Shown: piece by piece, positions 1 through 9,106 of the stretch
Position numbering within the stretch: the first letter of the stretch is position 1
Layout: each line of letters starts with the position of its first letter
NCBI RefSeq assembly: GCF_016744255.1
Contig: NZ_JADGES010000003.1
Location: forward strand, 41,513-105,512
Length of the DNA: 64,000 bases
Direction: 5' to 3'
DNA from: Maribacter sp.
GTDB taxonomy: Bacteria; Bacteroidota; Bacteroidia; Flavobacteriales; Flavobacteriaceae
Notes under the pieces: generated by a model
What the model saw: only the letters and a program-made list of their open reading frames with translations
What the model was told of the DNA's origin: nothing
Databases searched by the model: none
Translations under genes and position numbers: made by a program

Positions 1-1778
1 TGCAAGAAAAACCCATATATATCTAAGTTTGAATCTATCGGGTTTGTTTGCAAAGGAACAGTTGGACTTCCATTCGCATCTAAATCTCTCCCTTGCGCTC
101 CACTATATTCTAATTTACTAGATTGAAAACTGTAACCTGCGGTTGTTTTAGATTCTATCGTTTCACCTAAATTAACATCATAACTAGCATTAATATCATA
201 ATTCCAATTAAATATTTTTGCTTCTGCATCTCCTAAATACCCATTGTTAAAATAGGCAGGATTTACATTTGCATACGGATAAATTGGAATAGAAATATGT
301 CCTTTTTGCGTATAGGTATCTACACCAATAATCTGATCAATAGACACTCCTTTAAAAGGAGTTATTTTTAAATGTGCATTAGGGATAAAATGACTCACTT
401 TCTGGGTTATATCAAAAGTTTCTATTATAGATAATGGATTAACTCTTGTATTTTCAACAGCTAATAAATCTCCATTTGAATCTCGTTGGGTAATATCATA
501 AATATTATTTGTAATATTTATTGCATTAATTGGGCTCCAGAAAACATTACCATCTGGTTTCTCATCGGAATTACTATTAGAGTAATACAATCCTATATCA
601 TAGGACAACCAGTCATTTACCGAATGATTAAAATTTAATCGGGCAGAAAATCTATTATACTTCGTATTCTTAACAATTCCTTCATTGCTTAAATACCCAA
701 TAGAGGCATTATAGCCCATCGTATCATTTCCATCACGTATGGAAAAATAATTATCGGTACCAAAACCTGTCTGAAATATTTCATCTTGGTAATCATACCT
801 TTCTACATTGAATTTATTGGAAGATAAATTACTAAAAGTCGTTAAATTTCCAGATACTGTATCAAACCCAAAAATAGGCCATAGTCTTCCTGATAAGCTA
901 CTATTAGATACGGTCTCGAATTGCTCTCCTGTTAAATTTAGGTCTAGCTTTTTTCTTATTTTGCTTGCCTTAAATGTAGTTTTATAAAATAATTCTGGTC
1001 CATCTGTAGTATTACCACCTTTTTTAGTGGAAATTACAACAACTCCGTTGGATGCTCGCGAACCATATATTGCAGCAGCAGCAGCTCCATTTAATATATT
1101 AATACTAGCTATGTCATTTGGATTTATATCTATCATTCTATTCTGTCCGGGCTGCGCATCGCCTGCACTAACATTTAAATTGGTAACATTGGTTGTTAAA
1201 TTACTTGTAACCACTCCATCGATAACATAAAGGGGCTCTGAGGAACCTTTTATAGTACTAGGCCCTCTTAATCTAATTGAAAACCCTCCTGCTGGATCTC
1301 CTGAATTTTGAGTTATTTGAGCCCCAGGAACTTTTCCTTGTAAAGATGCCGTAATATTTACTGGTGCAGCTTTAACTATTGCTGCAGATTTTATACTTGT
1401 AATGGCATTACCCAACTTTTTTCGGGATTGCGTTATAGAAGACCCTACAATTATTACTTCGTCCAAGGCATTAGCATCTACATTCAATACTATAGTCATT
1501 GGAGTTAGTCCGTCTAACATTTGAACTTCCTTTGTTTTATATCCAATATAACTTACAACCAATACAACATCTGTTGATTGATTTACTTGTATACTAAAAT
1601 TACCGTCGAAATTAGAAACTCCTCCGTTTGTTGTTCCTTTTACCAATACACTAGCACCAGGTAATGGAAGCCCATCATCTGCTAGCACAGTTCCTGTAAT
1701 ATTAGTCATTTGTCCAAAAACAGTATGGGCAAATAGCAGGAAAAGTACTAATGGAAATACATAAAGATTTTTTTTCAT
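1..1778 (-). CDS. SusC/RagA-family TonB-dependent outer-membrane receptor (3' part cut by window edge)
   Basis: About 593 N-terminal residues are visible and the C-terminal barrel runs off the left edge. The protein starts with a signal peptide (MKKNLYVFPLVLFLLFAHTVFGQ), followed by a carboxypeptidase-regulatory-like domain (GTVLADDGLPLPGASVLVKG, about residues 29-105) and a plug domain with the SusC-type signatures YVIDGVV and AAAAIYGSRASNGVVVISTK. After that come barrel strands rich in Asn, Tyr and Ser. SusC proteins import oligosaccharides or other large nutrients with a SusD lipoprotein; the partner would lie left of the window. The gene is divergent from a DeoR-type regulator, which suggests local control. 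The ATG at 1776-1778 is followed directly by the signal peptide. The substrate cannot be read from the sequence. Confidence 0.9.
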   Translation of the reverse strand, partial: MKKNLYVFPLVLFLLFAHTVFGQMTNITGTVLADDGLPLPGASVLVKGTTNGGVSNFDGNFSIQVNQSTDVVLVVSYIGYKTKEVQMLDGLTPMTIVLNVDANALDEVIIVGSSITQSRKKLGNAITSIKSAAIVKAAPVNITASLQGKVPGAQITQNSGDPAGGFSIRLRGPSTIKGSSEPLYVIDGVVTSNLTTNVTNLNVSAGDAQPGQNRMIDINPNDIASINILNGAAAAAIYGSRASNGVVVISTKKGGNTTDGPELFYKTTFKASKIRKKLDLNLTGEQFETVSNSSLSGRLWPIFGFDTVSGNLTTFSNLSSNKFNVERYDYQDEIFQTGFGTDNYFSIRDGNDTMGYNASIGYLSNEGIVKNTKYNRFSARLNFNHSVNDWLSYDIGLYYSNSNSDEKPDGNVFWSPINAINITNNIYDITQRDSNGDLLAVENTRVNPLSIIETFDITQKVSHFIPNAHLKITPFKGVSIDQIIGVDTYTQKGHISIPIYPYANVNPAYFNNGYLGDAEAKIFNWNYDINASYDVNLGETIESKTTAGYSFQSSKLEYSGAQGRDLDANGSPTVPLQTNPIDSNLDIYGFFL

Positions 1779-1806
1779 AATAGTGAGTTTTTGAATGTTT
1801 ACATCG

Positions 1807-1837
1807 CAAACATATCGTTATAATTTAATATTTGCAA
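1807..1837 (-). promoter_or_regulatory. Bacteroidota-type promoter of the SusC gene
   Basis: On the minus strand TATGTTTG (1807-1814) matches the TAnnTTTG -7 consensus exactly, and TTG at 1835-1837 sits 20 bp upstream as a -33 element. The expected start of transcription is near 1800, about 20 nt before the ATG. The -33 element lies inside the palindrome at 1827-1855. Confidence 0.6.
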
Positions 1838-1855
1838 TATTAAATTGCAAATATT
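1827..1855. promoter_or_regulatory. 12-bp-arm palindrome, candidate operator between SusC and DeoR-type genes
   Basis: AATATTTGCAAT (1827-1838) and ATTGCAAATATT (1844-1855) are perfect reverse complements around a 5-bp spacer. The palindrome overlaps the -33 element of the SusC promoter and lies about 115 bp upstream of the DeoR-type gene. Further TTGC words follow up to about 1935. A repressor site, perhaps for the neighbouring DeoR protein, is the simplest reading. The regulator assignment is inference. Confidence 0.5.
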
Positions 1856-1969
1856 GCTAAAATAAACATGTTTAATTGCGTAAATAGCAACAAAAACTAA
1901 TTTTTTGCCGCTTTAAGTAGCATTTATTTTGCGTAATTTTTCTTATCATTGTATTTAAATATATTTTTT

Positions 1970-2725
1970 TTGAAAAAGGACAAAAGGCATCAAATTATTC
2001 TAAACGAAGTTCATATTCACAATAGAGTTCTTCTGAGTGATTTAGCAACTATTTTAAATGTTTCTATGGATACTGTTCGTAGAGATATTAAAGAGCTAGA
2101 CTCTAAAAAAAGCTTAAAAAAAGTCCATGGAGGAGCTGTTTCTAATGGTTTTAACATCAATACAGATAAAACTAGCGAAATATATGATTTACACAACAAA
2201 ACGATAATCGCAAAAAAAGGTATAACCCTATTAAAAGAAGGGGATGTTATTCTTATAAGTGGTGGATCTACCAATATAGAACTGATTAAATTATTACCAA
2301 GAAAAATGGGCCTTACCTTTTTTACACCAAGCTTACAAATGGCTGTTGAACTATTAAATAACACCTCTAACAAATACGATGTATATTTAATTGGAGGCAA
2401 ATTATCTAGAAGTTCTCAATTAGCAACCGGAGGTAGCACAATAAATATTTTATCTGAAATAAAAGCAGATATTTGTTTTTTAGGAACTGGGTATTTAGAT
2501 ATTGAGCACGGAATTACTGAAGTAGATTGGGAAATTGCTCAAATGAAAAAAGCGATGATTAAGGCATCTAAGCAAGTAGTTTCTCTGGCTATTTCTGAAA
2601 AAATAAATACCTTTAATAGATACAAAATTGGAGATTTAAGCGCTATTGATATTCTAGTAACGGAACTTAATACGGAAGACCCAATACTTAATAAATACCA
2701 AAAAGAAAACATAACTCTTTTATAA
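1970..2725 (+). CDS. DeoR/GlpR-family transcriptional regulator
   Basis: This sugar-responsive DNA-binding regulator has an N-terminal DeoR helix-turn-helix (KRHQIILNEV through LSDLATILNVSMDTVRRDIKEL, about the first 55 residues) with the family signature KKVHGGAV. A DeoR C-terminal sensor domain with the phosphosugar-isomerase fold follows (ISGGSTNIELIKLLP, YLIGGKLSR, FLGTGYLDIEHGITE). No ATG precedes the helix-turn-helix. I place the start at TTG 1970, which gives MKKDKRHQ as in relatives. An in-frame TTG at 1949 would add seven hydrophobic residues. It is divergent from a SusC receptor gene and 146 bp ahead of a sugar kinase, so control of one or both is likely. The ligand is probably a phosphorylated sugar (family knowledge). 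Confidence 0.85.
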   Translation: MKKDKRHQIILNEVHIHNRVLLSDLATILNVSMDTVRRDIKELDSKKSLKKVHGGAVSNGFNINTDKTSEIYDLHNKTIIAKKGITLLKEGDVILISGGSTNIELIKLLPRKMGLTFFTPSLQMAVELLNNTSNKYDVYLIGGKLSRSSQLATGGSTINILSEIKADICFLGTGYLDIEHGITEVDWEIAQMKKAMIKASKQVVSLAISEKINTFNRYKIGDLSAIDILVTELNTEDPILNKYQKENITLL

Positions 2726-2871
2726 GTTTTTAAACTCTAAAAAGAAATTTAAGATATTATTGAATACTCTATTTTTAGTACAAGTAAAAAAATAATAAGT
2801 ATTCCAATACTAGGCAAACAATCTTTTCCTAATTCTTTTCGTTACTTTGTTAACATAACAAATAATAATTC

Positions 2872-3621
2872 ATGGAAGTTTTAGGTATCGATATAGGTGG
2901 TTCTGGAATGAAAGGAGCTCTAGTAAACACAATAACAGGTGAAATGACCACCAAAAGGTTTAGAGTCCCTACACCACCTAGTAGAAAACCTAAAGAAATG
3001 GCGAGAGTCATTCAAGAAATTGTAGAACACTTTAATTACAAAGGCCCTATTGGTTGTGGTTTTCCTACCATAGTAAAGCATGGTGTTTGCAAATCTCCTG
3101 GAAATTTAGATCCTTCTTGGCTCAATGTTAATATCCATGAACTTTTCAGTGAAACAACGGGACTACCAGTAACCGTAATTAATGATGCCGATGCTGCTGG
3201 TTATGCTACTATGAATTACGGTATTGGCAAAGGTAAAAAAGGTCTAGTGGTTATGATAACTATTGGCACTGGACTTGGTAGTGGTATGTTTTTAGATGGC
3301 GAATTAATTCCGAACTTTGAACTGGGACAAATACCTTACAAAGAATACGACAAAATTGAGTTATGGGCTGCAAATTCAGCAAAAGAACGCGAAGGACTTA
3401 GTTATAAAAAATGGGGAAAGCGCTTTAATAAATTTTTAAGCTTAGTAGAAATAATCACTTGTCCCGACCTTATTATTCTAGGAGGAGGTTCTTCTAAAGA
3501 TTTTGAAAAATATAGCGAGTGTATTACTATAGATACTCCTGTAATTCCATCAGAATTACAAAACCATGCAGGTATTATTGGGGCAGCAGCGGCGGCATTA
3601 CATCAAGCTCCGAAAGATTAA
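2872..3621 (+). CDS. ppgK: Polyphosphate glucokinase-like ROK kinase
   Basis: At 249 residues this protein has the length and layout of polyphosphate--glucose phosphotransferases, a branch of the ROK family that phosphorylates glucose with polyphosphate (sometimes ATP). Visible motifs are the phosphate loop DIGGSGMKGAL at residues 6-16, the substrate-side VINDADAAG, and the second phosphate motif TIGTGLGSG. The C-terminus carries LIILGGGSSKDF. The ROK zinc-binding Cys cluster is absent, as is normal for this branch. A weak -7-like box TTACTTTG lies at 2842-2849. It follows the DeoR-type regulator on the same strand and ends at a shared terminator. Specificity for polyphosphate versus ATP is inferred from overall resemblance. 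Confidence 0.8.
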   Translation: MEVLGIDIGGSGMKGALVNTITGEMTTKRFRVPTPPSRKPKEMARVIQEIVEHFNYKGPIGCGFPTIVKHGVCKSPGNLDPSWLNVNIHELFSETTGLPVTVINDADAAGYATMNYGIGKGKKGLVVMITIGTGLGSGMFLDGELIPNFELGQIPYKEYDKIELWAANSAKEREGLSYKKWGKRFNKFLSLVEIITCPDLIILGGGSSKDFEKYSECITIDTPVIPSELQNHAGIIGAAAAALHQAPKD

Positions 3622-3644
3622 TAAAATATACTTAAAACTAAAAA

Positions 3645-3669
3645 AGCTCCAAATTAAAAATTTGGAGCT
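3645..3669. terminator. Bidirectional rho-independent terminator
   Basis: AGCTCCAAAT and ATTTGGAGCT form a 10-bp stem with a short loop. A run of A precedes it and a run of T follows it, so it can serve both the kinase gene from the left and typA from the right, which converge here. Confidence 0.85.
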
Positions 3670-3694
3670 TTTTTAGTATATATAAATAGAACAC

Positions 3695-5494
3695 TTACGC
3701 TATTTTATTACGTTTACGTTCATTTTCTGTTAAGTATATTTTTCTTATTCGTAAAAACTTAGGAGTAACCTCAACATACTCATCTTTCTGAATATATTCT
3801 AAAGCTTCTTCTAAAGAGAATTTAATTGCCGGAACAATTTTAGCTTTATCATCTGCTCCTGAAGAACGTACGTTAGACATTTTTTTAGTTTTGGTGATAT
3901 TTACTGTCATATCATCTCCTCTAGAATTCTCTCCTATAACTTGTCCTTCATAAATATCTTCTCCTGGCTCTACGAAAAATTTACCTCTATCTTGTAATTT
4001 ATCAATAGAATAAGGAATAGCTTTACCAAGTTCCATAGAGACTAAAGAACCATTTTGTCTTTGTGGAATATCTCCTTTCATTGGTTGATACTCTAAGAAA
4101 CGGTGTGCCATAATTGCCTCACCAGCTGTAGCTGTTAACAACTGATTACGTAGACCTATAATACCTCTAGATGGAATTAAGAATTCGCATACCATACGAT
4201 CTCCTTTAGCTTCCATACTTGTCATTTCTCCTTTACGCATAGAAACAAATTCTACTGCTTTTCCTGAAACATTTTCTGGTAAATCAATAGTTAAAGATTC
4301 TATAGGCTCACATTTTACTCCGTCTATTTCTCTTATAATTACTTGCGGTTGCCCAATTTGTAATTCATAACCTTCTCTACGCATAGTTTCTATTAAAACA
4401 GAAAGGTGTAATACCCCACGGCCAAATACTAAAAACTTATCTGCACTATCCGTTGCATTTACACGTAAAGCTAAATTCTTTTCTAGTTCTTTTTGTAATC
4501 TATCATTAATATGCCTAGAAGTTACATACTTACCGTCTCTACCAAAAAATGGACTATCATTAATAGTAAACAACATACTCATTGTTGGTTCATCTATAGC
4601 AATAGTTTGTAAACCTTCTGGATTTTCTAAATCTGCAATAGTATCTCCAATTTCAAAACCTTCTATACCTGTTATAGCACAAATATCTCCTGTTGCTACT
4701 TCTTGCACCTTAAGTTTTCCTAGACCTTCAAAAATGAAAAGCTCTTTTATCTTTGATTTTTCGATAGACCCATCTCTTTTTACCAAAGAAACTTGCTGTC
4801 CTTCTTTTAATGTTCCTCTTTGTAATCTTCCGATAGCAATACGCCCTGTAAAAGAAGAGAAATCTAAAGATGTAATTAACATTTGCGTATTACCTTCTTT
4901 TGGTTCAAAAGTTGGAATATGCTCAATAACCATATCTAACAATGGCTCTATATTCTCTGTTTCATTTCTCCAATCATCACTCATCCAGTTATTTTTAGCT
5001 GAACCGTATACTGTTGGAAAATCTAGCTGCCATTCTTCGGCACCTAATTCGAACATTAAATCGAAAACTTTTTCATGTACCTCCTCTGGAGTACAGTTTT
5101 CTTTATCTACTTTATTTACAACCACGCAAGGTTTTAAACCTAAATCAATTGCTTTTTGCAATACAAAACGTGTTTGCGGCATAGGCCCTTCAAAAGCATC
5201 TACCAACAACAATACTCCATCTGCCATGTTTAATACACGCTCTACTTCACCACCAAAATCGGCGTGACCAGGAGTATCTATAATATTAATCTTTGTTCCT
5301 TTATAAACAACAGAAACGTTTTTCGAGGTAATAGTAATACCACGTTCTCGTTCCAAATCATTACTATCTAAAATTAAATCCCCTGTATTCTGGTTCTCAC
5401 GAAACAATTGACAGTGGTACATAATTTTATCTACCAAGGTTGTTTTACCGTGATCTACGTGTGCAATGATTGCAATATTCTTTGTTATTGACAT
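3695..5494 (-). CDS. typA: Translational GTPase TypA/BipA
   Basis: TypA is a ribosome-binding translational GTPase related to EF-G and LepA, needed for 50S assembly and stress or cold adaptation. The 599-residue length is typical. G motifs are in order: AHVDHGKTT (G1, residues 11-19), RERGITITS (switch I), DTPGHADFGGEVERVL (G3), NKVDKE (G4). Domain II, the EF-G-like domain V (VLHLSVLIETMRREGYELQIGQPQVI) and the TypA-specific C-terminal domain (RGIIGLRNQLLTATAGEAIM, GEDIYEGQVIGE) follow. It is a single-gene unit, convergent with the upstream kinase gene. Nothing is unusual. Confidence 0.97.
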   Translation of the reverse strand: MSITKNIAIIAHVDHGKTTLVDKIMYHCQLFRENQNTGDLILDSNDLERERGITITSKNVSVVYKGTKINIIDTPGHADFGGEVERVLNMADGVLLLVDAFEGPMPQTRFVLQKAIDLGLKPCVVVNKVDKENCTPEEVHEKVFDLMFELGAEEWQLDFPTVYGSAKNNWMSDDWRNETENIEPLLDMVIEHIPTFEPKEGNTQMLITSLDFSSFTGRIAIGRLQRGTLKEGQQVSLVKRDGSIEKSKIKELFIFEGLGKLKVQEVATGDICAITGIEGFEIGDTIADLENPEGLQTIAIDEPTMSMLFTINDSPFFGRDGKYVTSRHINDRLQKELEKNLALRVNATDSADKFLVFGRGVLHLSVLIETMRREGYELQIGQPQVIIREIDGVKCEPIESLTIDLPENVSGKAVEFVSMRKGEMTSMEAKGDRMVCEFLIPSRGIIGLRNQLLTATAGEAIMAHRFLEYQPMKGDIPQRQNGSLVSMELGKAIPYSIDKLQDRGKFFVEPGEDIYEGQVIGENSRGDDMTVNITKTKKMSNVRSSGADDKAKIVPAIKFSLEEALEYIQKDEYVEVTPKFLRIRKIYLTENERKRNKIA

Positions 5495-5608
5495 AAAGTA
5501 ATTTATTTAATAGCTTTCTTAATGCTATTTTCAGCGTGCAAAGATACCTTAATTTTTTTCATGCTAGCAAATAGTTCTGTTAATTTTATGTTGCTGACTA
5601 TCAGCAAA

Positions 5609-6154
5609 TTACTTCTTCCTCTTTCGAATCACCCACCCAAAGGTTGTATGCAAAATAACTCCGAGACCATTTTCATAGTCATTAAAGCTATATCCCACGC
5701 CTCCCTCTATCTTAAAATTAAAACCTTTCTTATAGGTTCGTTGAAAGCCATATATCGGAGCAATTACACCCGTAAGATTATAATTCTTATGCAAATTTCC
5801 CAATATTGGGTTTCCACTTTGCAACCAAAGAGTACCTGATATATAATTACCGGTATTGCCAGAAATATTTTTATTTTTCCCTAATCTTCTTTCCATGTTA
5901 TAATAATAACGGTATTGACCAACAAAAGCAGGGTAAATCCCATATGCCGTTTCGCAACCAGTACATCCTCTAGCTTCAAAACCTATAGTAAATTCAGTTG
6001 CTAAAGTTGTATTTGTGGTTACTCCTTTTTCATACACAAACCCTGGTGTAAAAACGTTAATAACAAACTGATTCTCCTCCACATTTTTAGCAGATTGCGC
6101 ATTTGCTATTATTGTTAATCCAAAAAAAAGAACTAAAAGACTGGTGTTTTTCAT
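5609..6154 (-). CDS. Predicted exported/outer-membrane beta-barrel protein of unknown function
   Basis: About 181 residues from the ATG at 6152-6154, which puts a clean signal peptide at the N-terminus (MKNTSLLVLFFGLTIIANAQ). The longer open frame to 6202 would place a charged 16-residue stretch ahead of it. After the signal come alternating polar and aromatic strands (ATEFTIGFEARG, QYRYYYNMERRL, GVGYSFNDYENG) ending in FGWVIRKRKK. This pattern resembles small outer-membrane beta-barrels, but I do not recognise a named family. Two Cys (ARGCTGCET) may form a disulfide in the periplasm. It is divergent from kdsA. Confidence 0.7.
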   Translation of the reverse strand: MKNTSLLVLFFGLTIIANAQSAKNVEENQFVINVFTPGFVYEKGVTTNTTLATEFTIGFEARGCTGCETAYGIYPAFVGQYRYYYNMERRLGKNKNISGNTGNYISGTLWLQSGNPILGNLHKNYNLTGVIAPIYGFQRTYKKGFNFKIEGGVGYSFNDYENGLGVILHTTFGWVIRKRKK

Positions 6155-6239
6155 AAGAATTTTCTGATATTTATTTACGTTTTCAAAACTATCAAACATC
6201 AAGCCAAAACTGTATCTTTACCAACTTAATTGTACCAAA

Positions 6240-7058
6240 ATGAACCTAGACCTAATACCGCAACTGAAATTTACTGATAGCAATAACTTTTTTTTACTTT
6301 CAGGTCCTTGCGCCATTGAAGGAGAAGATATAGCTCTTAGAATTGCCGAAAAAATTGTATCTATCACAGATACACTTAAAATTCCTTACGTTTTTAAAGG
6401 GAGTTTTAAAAAGGCCAACAGAAGCAGAGTAGATTCTTTTACGGGTATTGGTGATGAAAAAGCCTTAAAAATATTAAGAAAAGTATCGGAAACTTTTAAT
6501 GTTCCTACCGTAACAGATATACATACTAATGAAGATGCAGAAAGAGCTGCTCAATATGTAGATATTCTTCAGATTCCAGCTTTTCTGGTTCGCCAGACAG
6601 ATTTAGTTGTTGCAGCCGCAAATACTGGTAAGGTGGTAAACTTAAAAAAAGGACAGTTCATGAGTCCGGAAAGTATGCAACATGCCGTAACCAAAGTAAT
6701 CGATTCTAATAACCAGCAAGTTATGGTTACCGATCGCGGTACTATGTTTGGATACCAAGATATGGTGGTAGATTTTAGAGGTATCCCTACCATGAAACAA
6801 TTTGCACCTGTTGTATTGGATGTTACCCATTCTTTACAACAACCTAATCAATCCTCAGGAGTAACTGGTGGTAGACCAGATATGATAGAGACTATTGCAC
6901 GTGCAGGTATAGTTACTGGCGCAGATGGTATTTTTTTAGAAACTCATTTTGATCCAGCTAATGCAAAAAGCGATGGCGCCAATATGTTACATCTAGACCA
7001 TTTAGAAGGGCTTTTAACTAATTTAGTCACTATTAGGAAAACAGTTAACTTATTGTAG
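6240..7058 (+). CDS. kdsA: 3-deoxy-8-phosphooctulonate synthase (KDO-8-P synthase)
   Basis: KdsA condenses arabinose-5-phosphate with phosphoenolpyruvate to give KDO-8-phosphate, the precursor of the lipopolysaccharide inner core, in the cytoplasm. The 272 residues contain the family motifs GPCAIE (residues 22-27), KGSFKKANRSR, TDIHTNEDAERAAQYVDILQIPAFL, KGQFMSPE, VTDRGTMFGYQDMVVDFRG and LDVTHSLQQPN. The active-site stretch carries no Cys in NGPC-equivalent positions beyond GPCAIE, and I do not call metal dependence. The -7-like TATCTTTA at 6213-6220 is a possible promoter element. The ATG at 6240 is preceded by an A-rich tract usual for this phylum. Confidence 0.96.
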   Translation: MNLDLIPQLKFTDSNNFFLLSGPCAIEGEDIALRIAEKIVSITDTLKIPYVFKGSFKKANRSRVDSFTGIGDEKALKILRKVSETFNVPTVTDIHTNEDAERAAQYVDILQIPAFLVRQTDLVVAAANTGKVVNLKKGQFMSPESMQHAVTKVIDSNNQQVMVTDRGTMFGYQDMVVDFRGIPTMKQFAPVVLDVTHSLQQPNQSSGVTGGRPDMIETIARAGIVTGADGIFLETHFDPANAKSDGANMLHLDHLEGLLTNLVTIRKTVNLL

Positions 7059-7100
7059 GAATTTATTTAGATTTGCTATTAGATAATAATTTCTTTTAGT

Positions 7101-9077
7101 ATGCCAAAAAAAATTCTTTTAACACTCTTTTTAGTCTTTTCGTTATTTTCCTTTTCTCAAAACAAAAAAGGGCACCCCTTTGGTGAACTTCTACTTTCCG
7201 AAAGGAATCTAATAACTTATGATAAGGATAGTACTGCAAATGCGGTTGTATTATATGAACGAGGAGACAACTATTTTAAGGTAATAGATAACAGAATTAA
7301 GTTAGTTAAAGAGTACCATGTAAAAATTAAAATTCTAAACAAAAAAGGGTTTGATGCTGGTACAATTGCGATCAACCTCTACCATAATGATGACAGTCAT
7401 GAAACCCTAACAGATTTAAAAGCTATTACGCATAACGAGAATATAAAAACACATCTTCAATCCAGTAAAGTCTTTACAAAAGACCTATCCGAAAGGTGGA
7501 AAGAAAAAACCTTTACTTTCCCTAATATAAAAGAAGGCAGTATTTTAGAATATAAATACAAACAAATATCTCCATACATTTTTAATTTTAATGGTTGGGA
7601 ATTCCAATCTAACATTCCTAAAATTTATAGTGAATTTAATGCCAAAATACCCGGAAATTATATTTACAATAGGGTTTTAAAAGGTTTCTTAAAATTAGAT
7701 GTTAATGATGCTACTATAAAAAAAAGCTGTTTTCATATAGATGGGTACTCACAATCTGCAGATTGCGAGGTTTTAAAATATGCTATGAAAGATATTCCTG
7801 CTTTTAATGAGCAAGAAGAATATATGTTAGCTGCATCTAATTACAAATCGAAAATAGAATTTGAACTCTCAGAACATCGCCGTTTCGATGACATAATTCA
7901 CAAATACACTAAATCGTGGAAAAATGTGGATAAAGAATTTAGAACAGATAAAGATTTTGGAAAACAATTAACCAAAAAGAATTTCTTTGAAAAAAATGTT
8001 CCAGCAGATTTATTTACTAGTGAAAAAGACACACTAGAAAGGGCTAAAAAAATATATAGTTTTATTCAAAACTACTTTTCTTGGGATGGCAAAAATTCTT
8101 CCTATGGAAGAGCTAGGGTTAAAGAGGCGTTTAATAATAAAAAAGGCAATGCGTGGGAAATAAACATGTCCCTTATTAACCTATTAAATGCGGCAGGGAT
8201 ACCATCTAAAATGATGCTCGTTTCTACACGGCAGAATGGCTTACCCAAAACAACACATCCGGTCATGAATGATTTTAATTATATTCTTGCCAAAACAAAT
8301 ATTAATGGCGAAACCTATTTGTTAGATGCCACTAACAAGTATATGCCATTTGGCTCTTTACCTTTCAAAGCATTAAACCATTATGGGCGTGTTATGGATT
8401 TTAAAAATGAAAGCTCTTGGGAAAAAATAACTCCTAAACATGGAAGCAGAGAAGCTGTTATGGGAGAAATAAAGTTTGATACAAAAACTAAAAAGACTAG
8501 AGGTACTCTAAGAATTATCCATTCCGGTTATACAGGAATAGAAAAGCATAAAGAAAAAGAGGAACTAAGCGAGGAGGATTATATTGATAAAATAGAAGAA
8601 GATATTTCTGAAGATTTTGTTATTGTAGACTACCTATTTGATAAAGAAAAAAATACAAGCTTAAAAACGCAGGAAATAATTCAATTTGAAATAGAAAATA
8701 GTTTTAAAGAAAAAATGGTTTATCTAAATCCGTTTTTCGTGAAATTCTTTAAAAGCAATCCCTTTTTAAGCGAGGAACGAAATTTCCCAGTTGACTTTGG
8801 ATATAAAAGAAGGTATACTTATTTAATAAATATAGAAGTCCCCAAAGGCTATACAGTGCATGAATTACCAGAAAGTAAGAATGTGAAATTTGGAGATAAT
8901 TATGGCGATTTTCGTTTTGAGACACAGCAGAATAGCGATAGGATTGCCCTATCTTTTGATTTATCGCTAAAAGAAACTCATTTGGAACCTGAAAATTATA
9001 CTGGTCTTAAAGAGTTGTTTAAGTATGTTACTAACATTCAGAATAATTCTTTAATAATTTTCAAAAAGACAGATTAA
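7101..9077 (+). CDS. DUF3857 / transglutaminase-like domain protein, secreted
   Basis: This 658-residue protein has a signal peptide (MPKKILLTLFLVFSLFSFSQ), a DUF3857 beta-sandwich domain (about residues 45-230, KEYHVKIKILNKKGFDAGTI and FTFPNIKEGSILEYKYK), a transglutaminase-like core (about 275-400) and a C-terminal region. In the core the usual catalytic Cys position is replaced: the segment reads NKKGNAWEINMSLINLLNAAGI, with no Cys, while the later LDATNKYMPFG keeps the Asp. Such Cys-less proteins are common in Bacteroidota and are thought to be non-catalytic scaffolds of the periplasm or outer membrane (family knowledge, weak). It starts 42 bp after kdsA, possibly co-transcribed. Confidence 0.85.
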   Translation: MPKKILLTLFLVFSLFSFSQNKKGHPFGELLLSERNLITYDKDSTANAVVLYERGDNYFKVIDNRIKLVKEYHVKIKILNKKGFDAGTIAINLYHNDDSHETLTDLKAITHNENIKTHLQSSKVFTKDLSERWKEKTFTFPNIKEGSILEYKYKQISPYIFNFNGWEFQSNIPKIYSEFNAKIPGNYIYNRVLKGFLKLDVNDATIKKSCFHIDGYSQSADCEVLKYAMKDIPAFNEQEEYMLAASNYKSKIEFELSEHRRFDDIIHKYTKSWKNVDKEFRTDKDFGKQLTKKNFFEKNVPADLFTSEKDTLERAKKIYSFIQNYFSWDGKNSSYGRARVKEAFNNKKGNAWEINMSLINLLNAAGIPSKMMLVSTRQNGLPKTTHPVMNDFNYILAKTNINGETYLLDATNKYMPFGSLPFKALNHYGRVMDFKNESSWEKITPKHGSREAVMGEIKFDTKTKKTRGTLRIIHSGYTGIEKHKEKEELSEEDYIDKIEEDISEDFVIVDYLFDKEKNTSLKTQEIIQFEIENSFKEKMVYLNPFFVKFFKSNPFLSEERNFPVDFGYKRRYTYLINIEVPKGYTVHELPESKNVKFGDNYGDFRFETQQNSDRIALSFDLSLKETHLEPENYTGLKELFKYVTNIQNNSLIIFKKTD

Positions 9078-9106
9078 GAGTTTATGTTTCATTATATGGG
9101 CTGCTT

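Noticed and set aside
4734-5267. 177-codon open frame on the + strand
   Set aside because: It lies fully antisense to typA, has no family resemblance and an odd Ser/Thr/Cys-rich composition typical of shadow frames.
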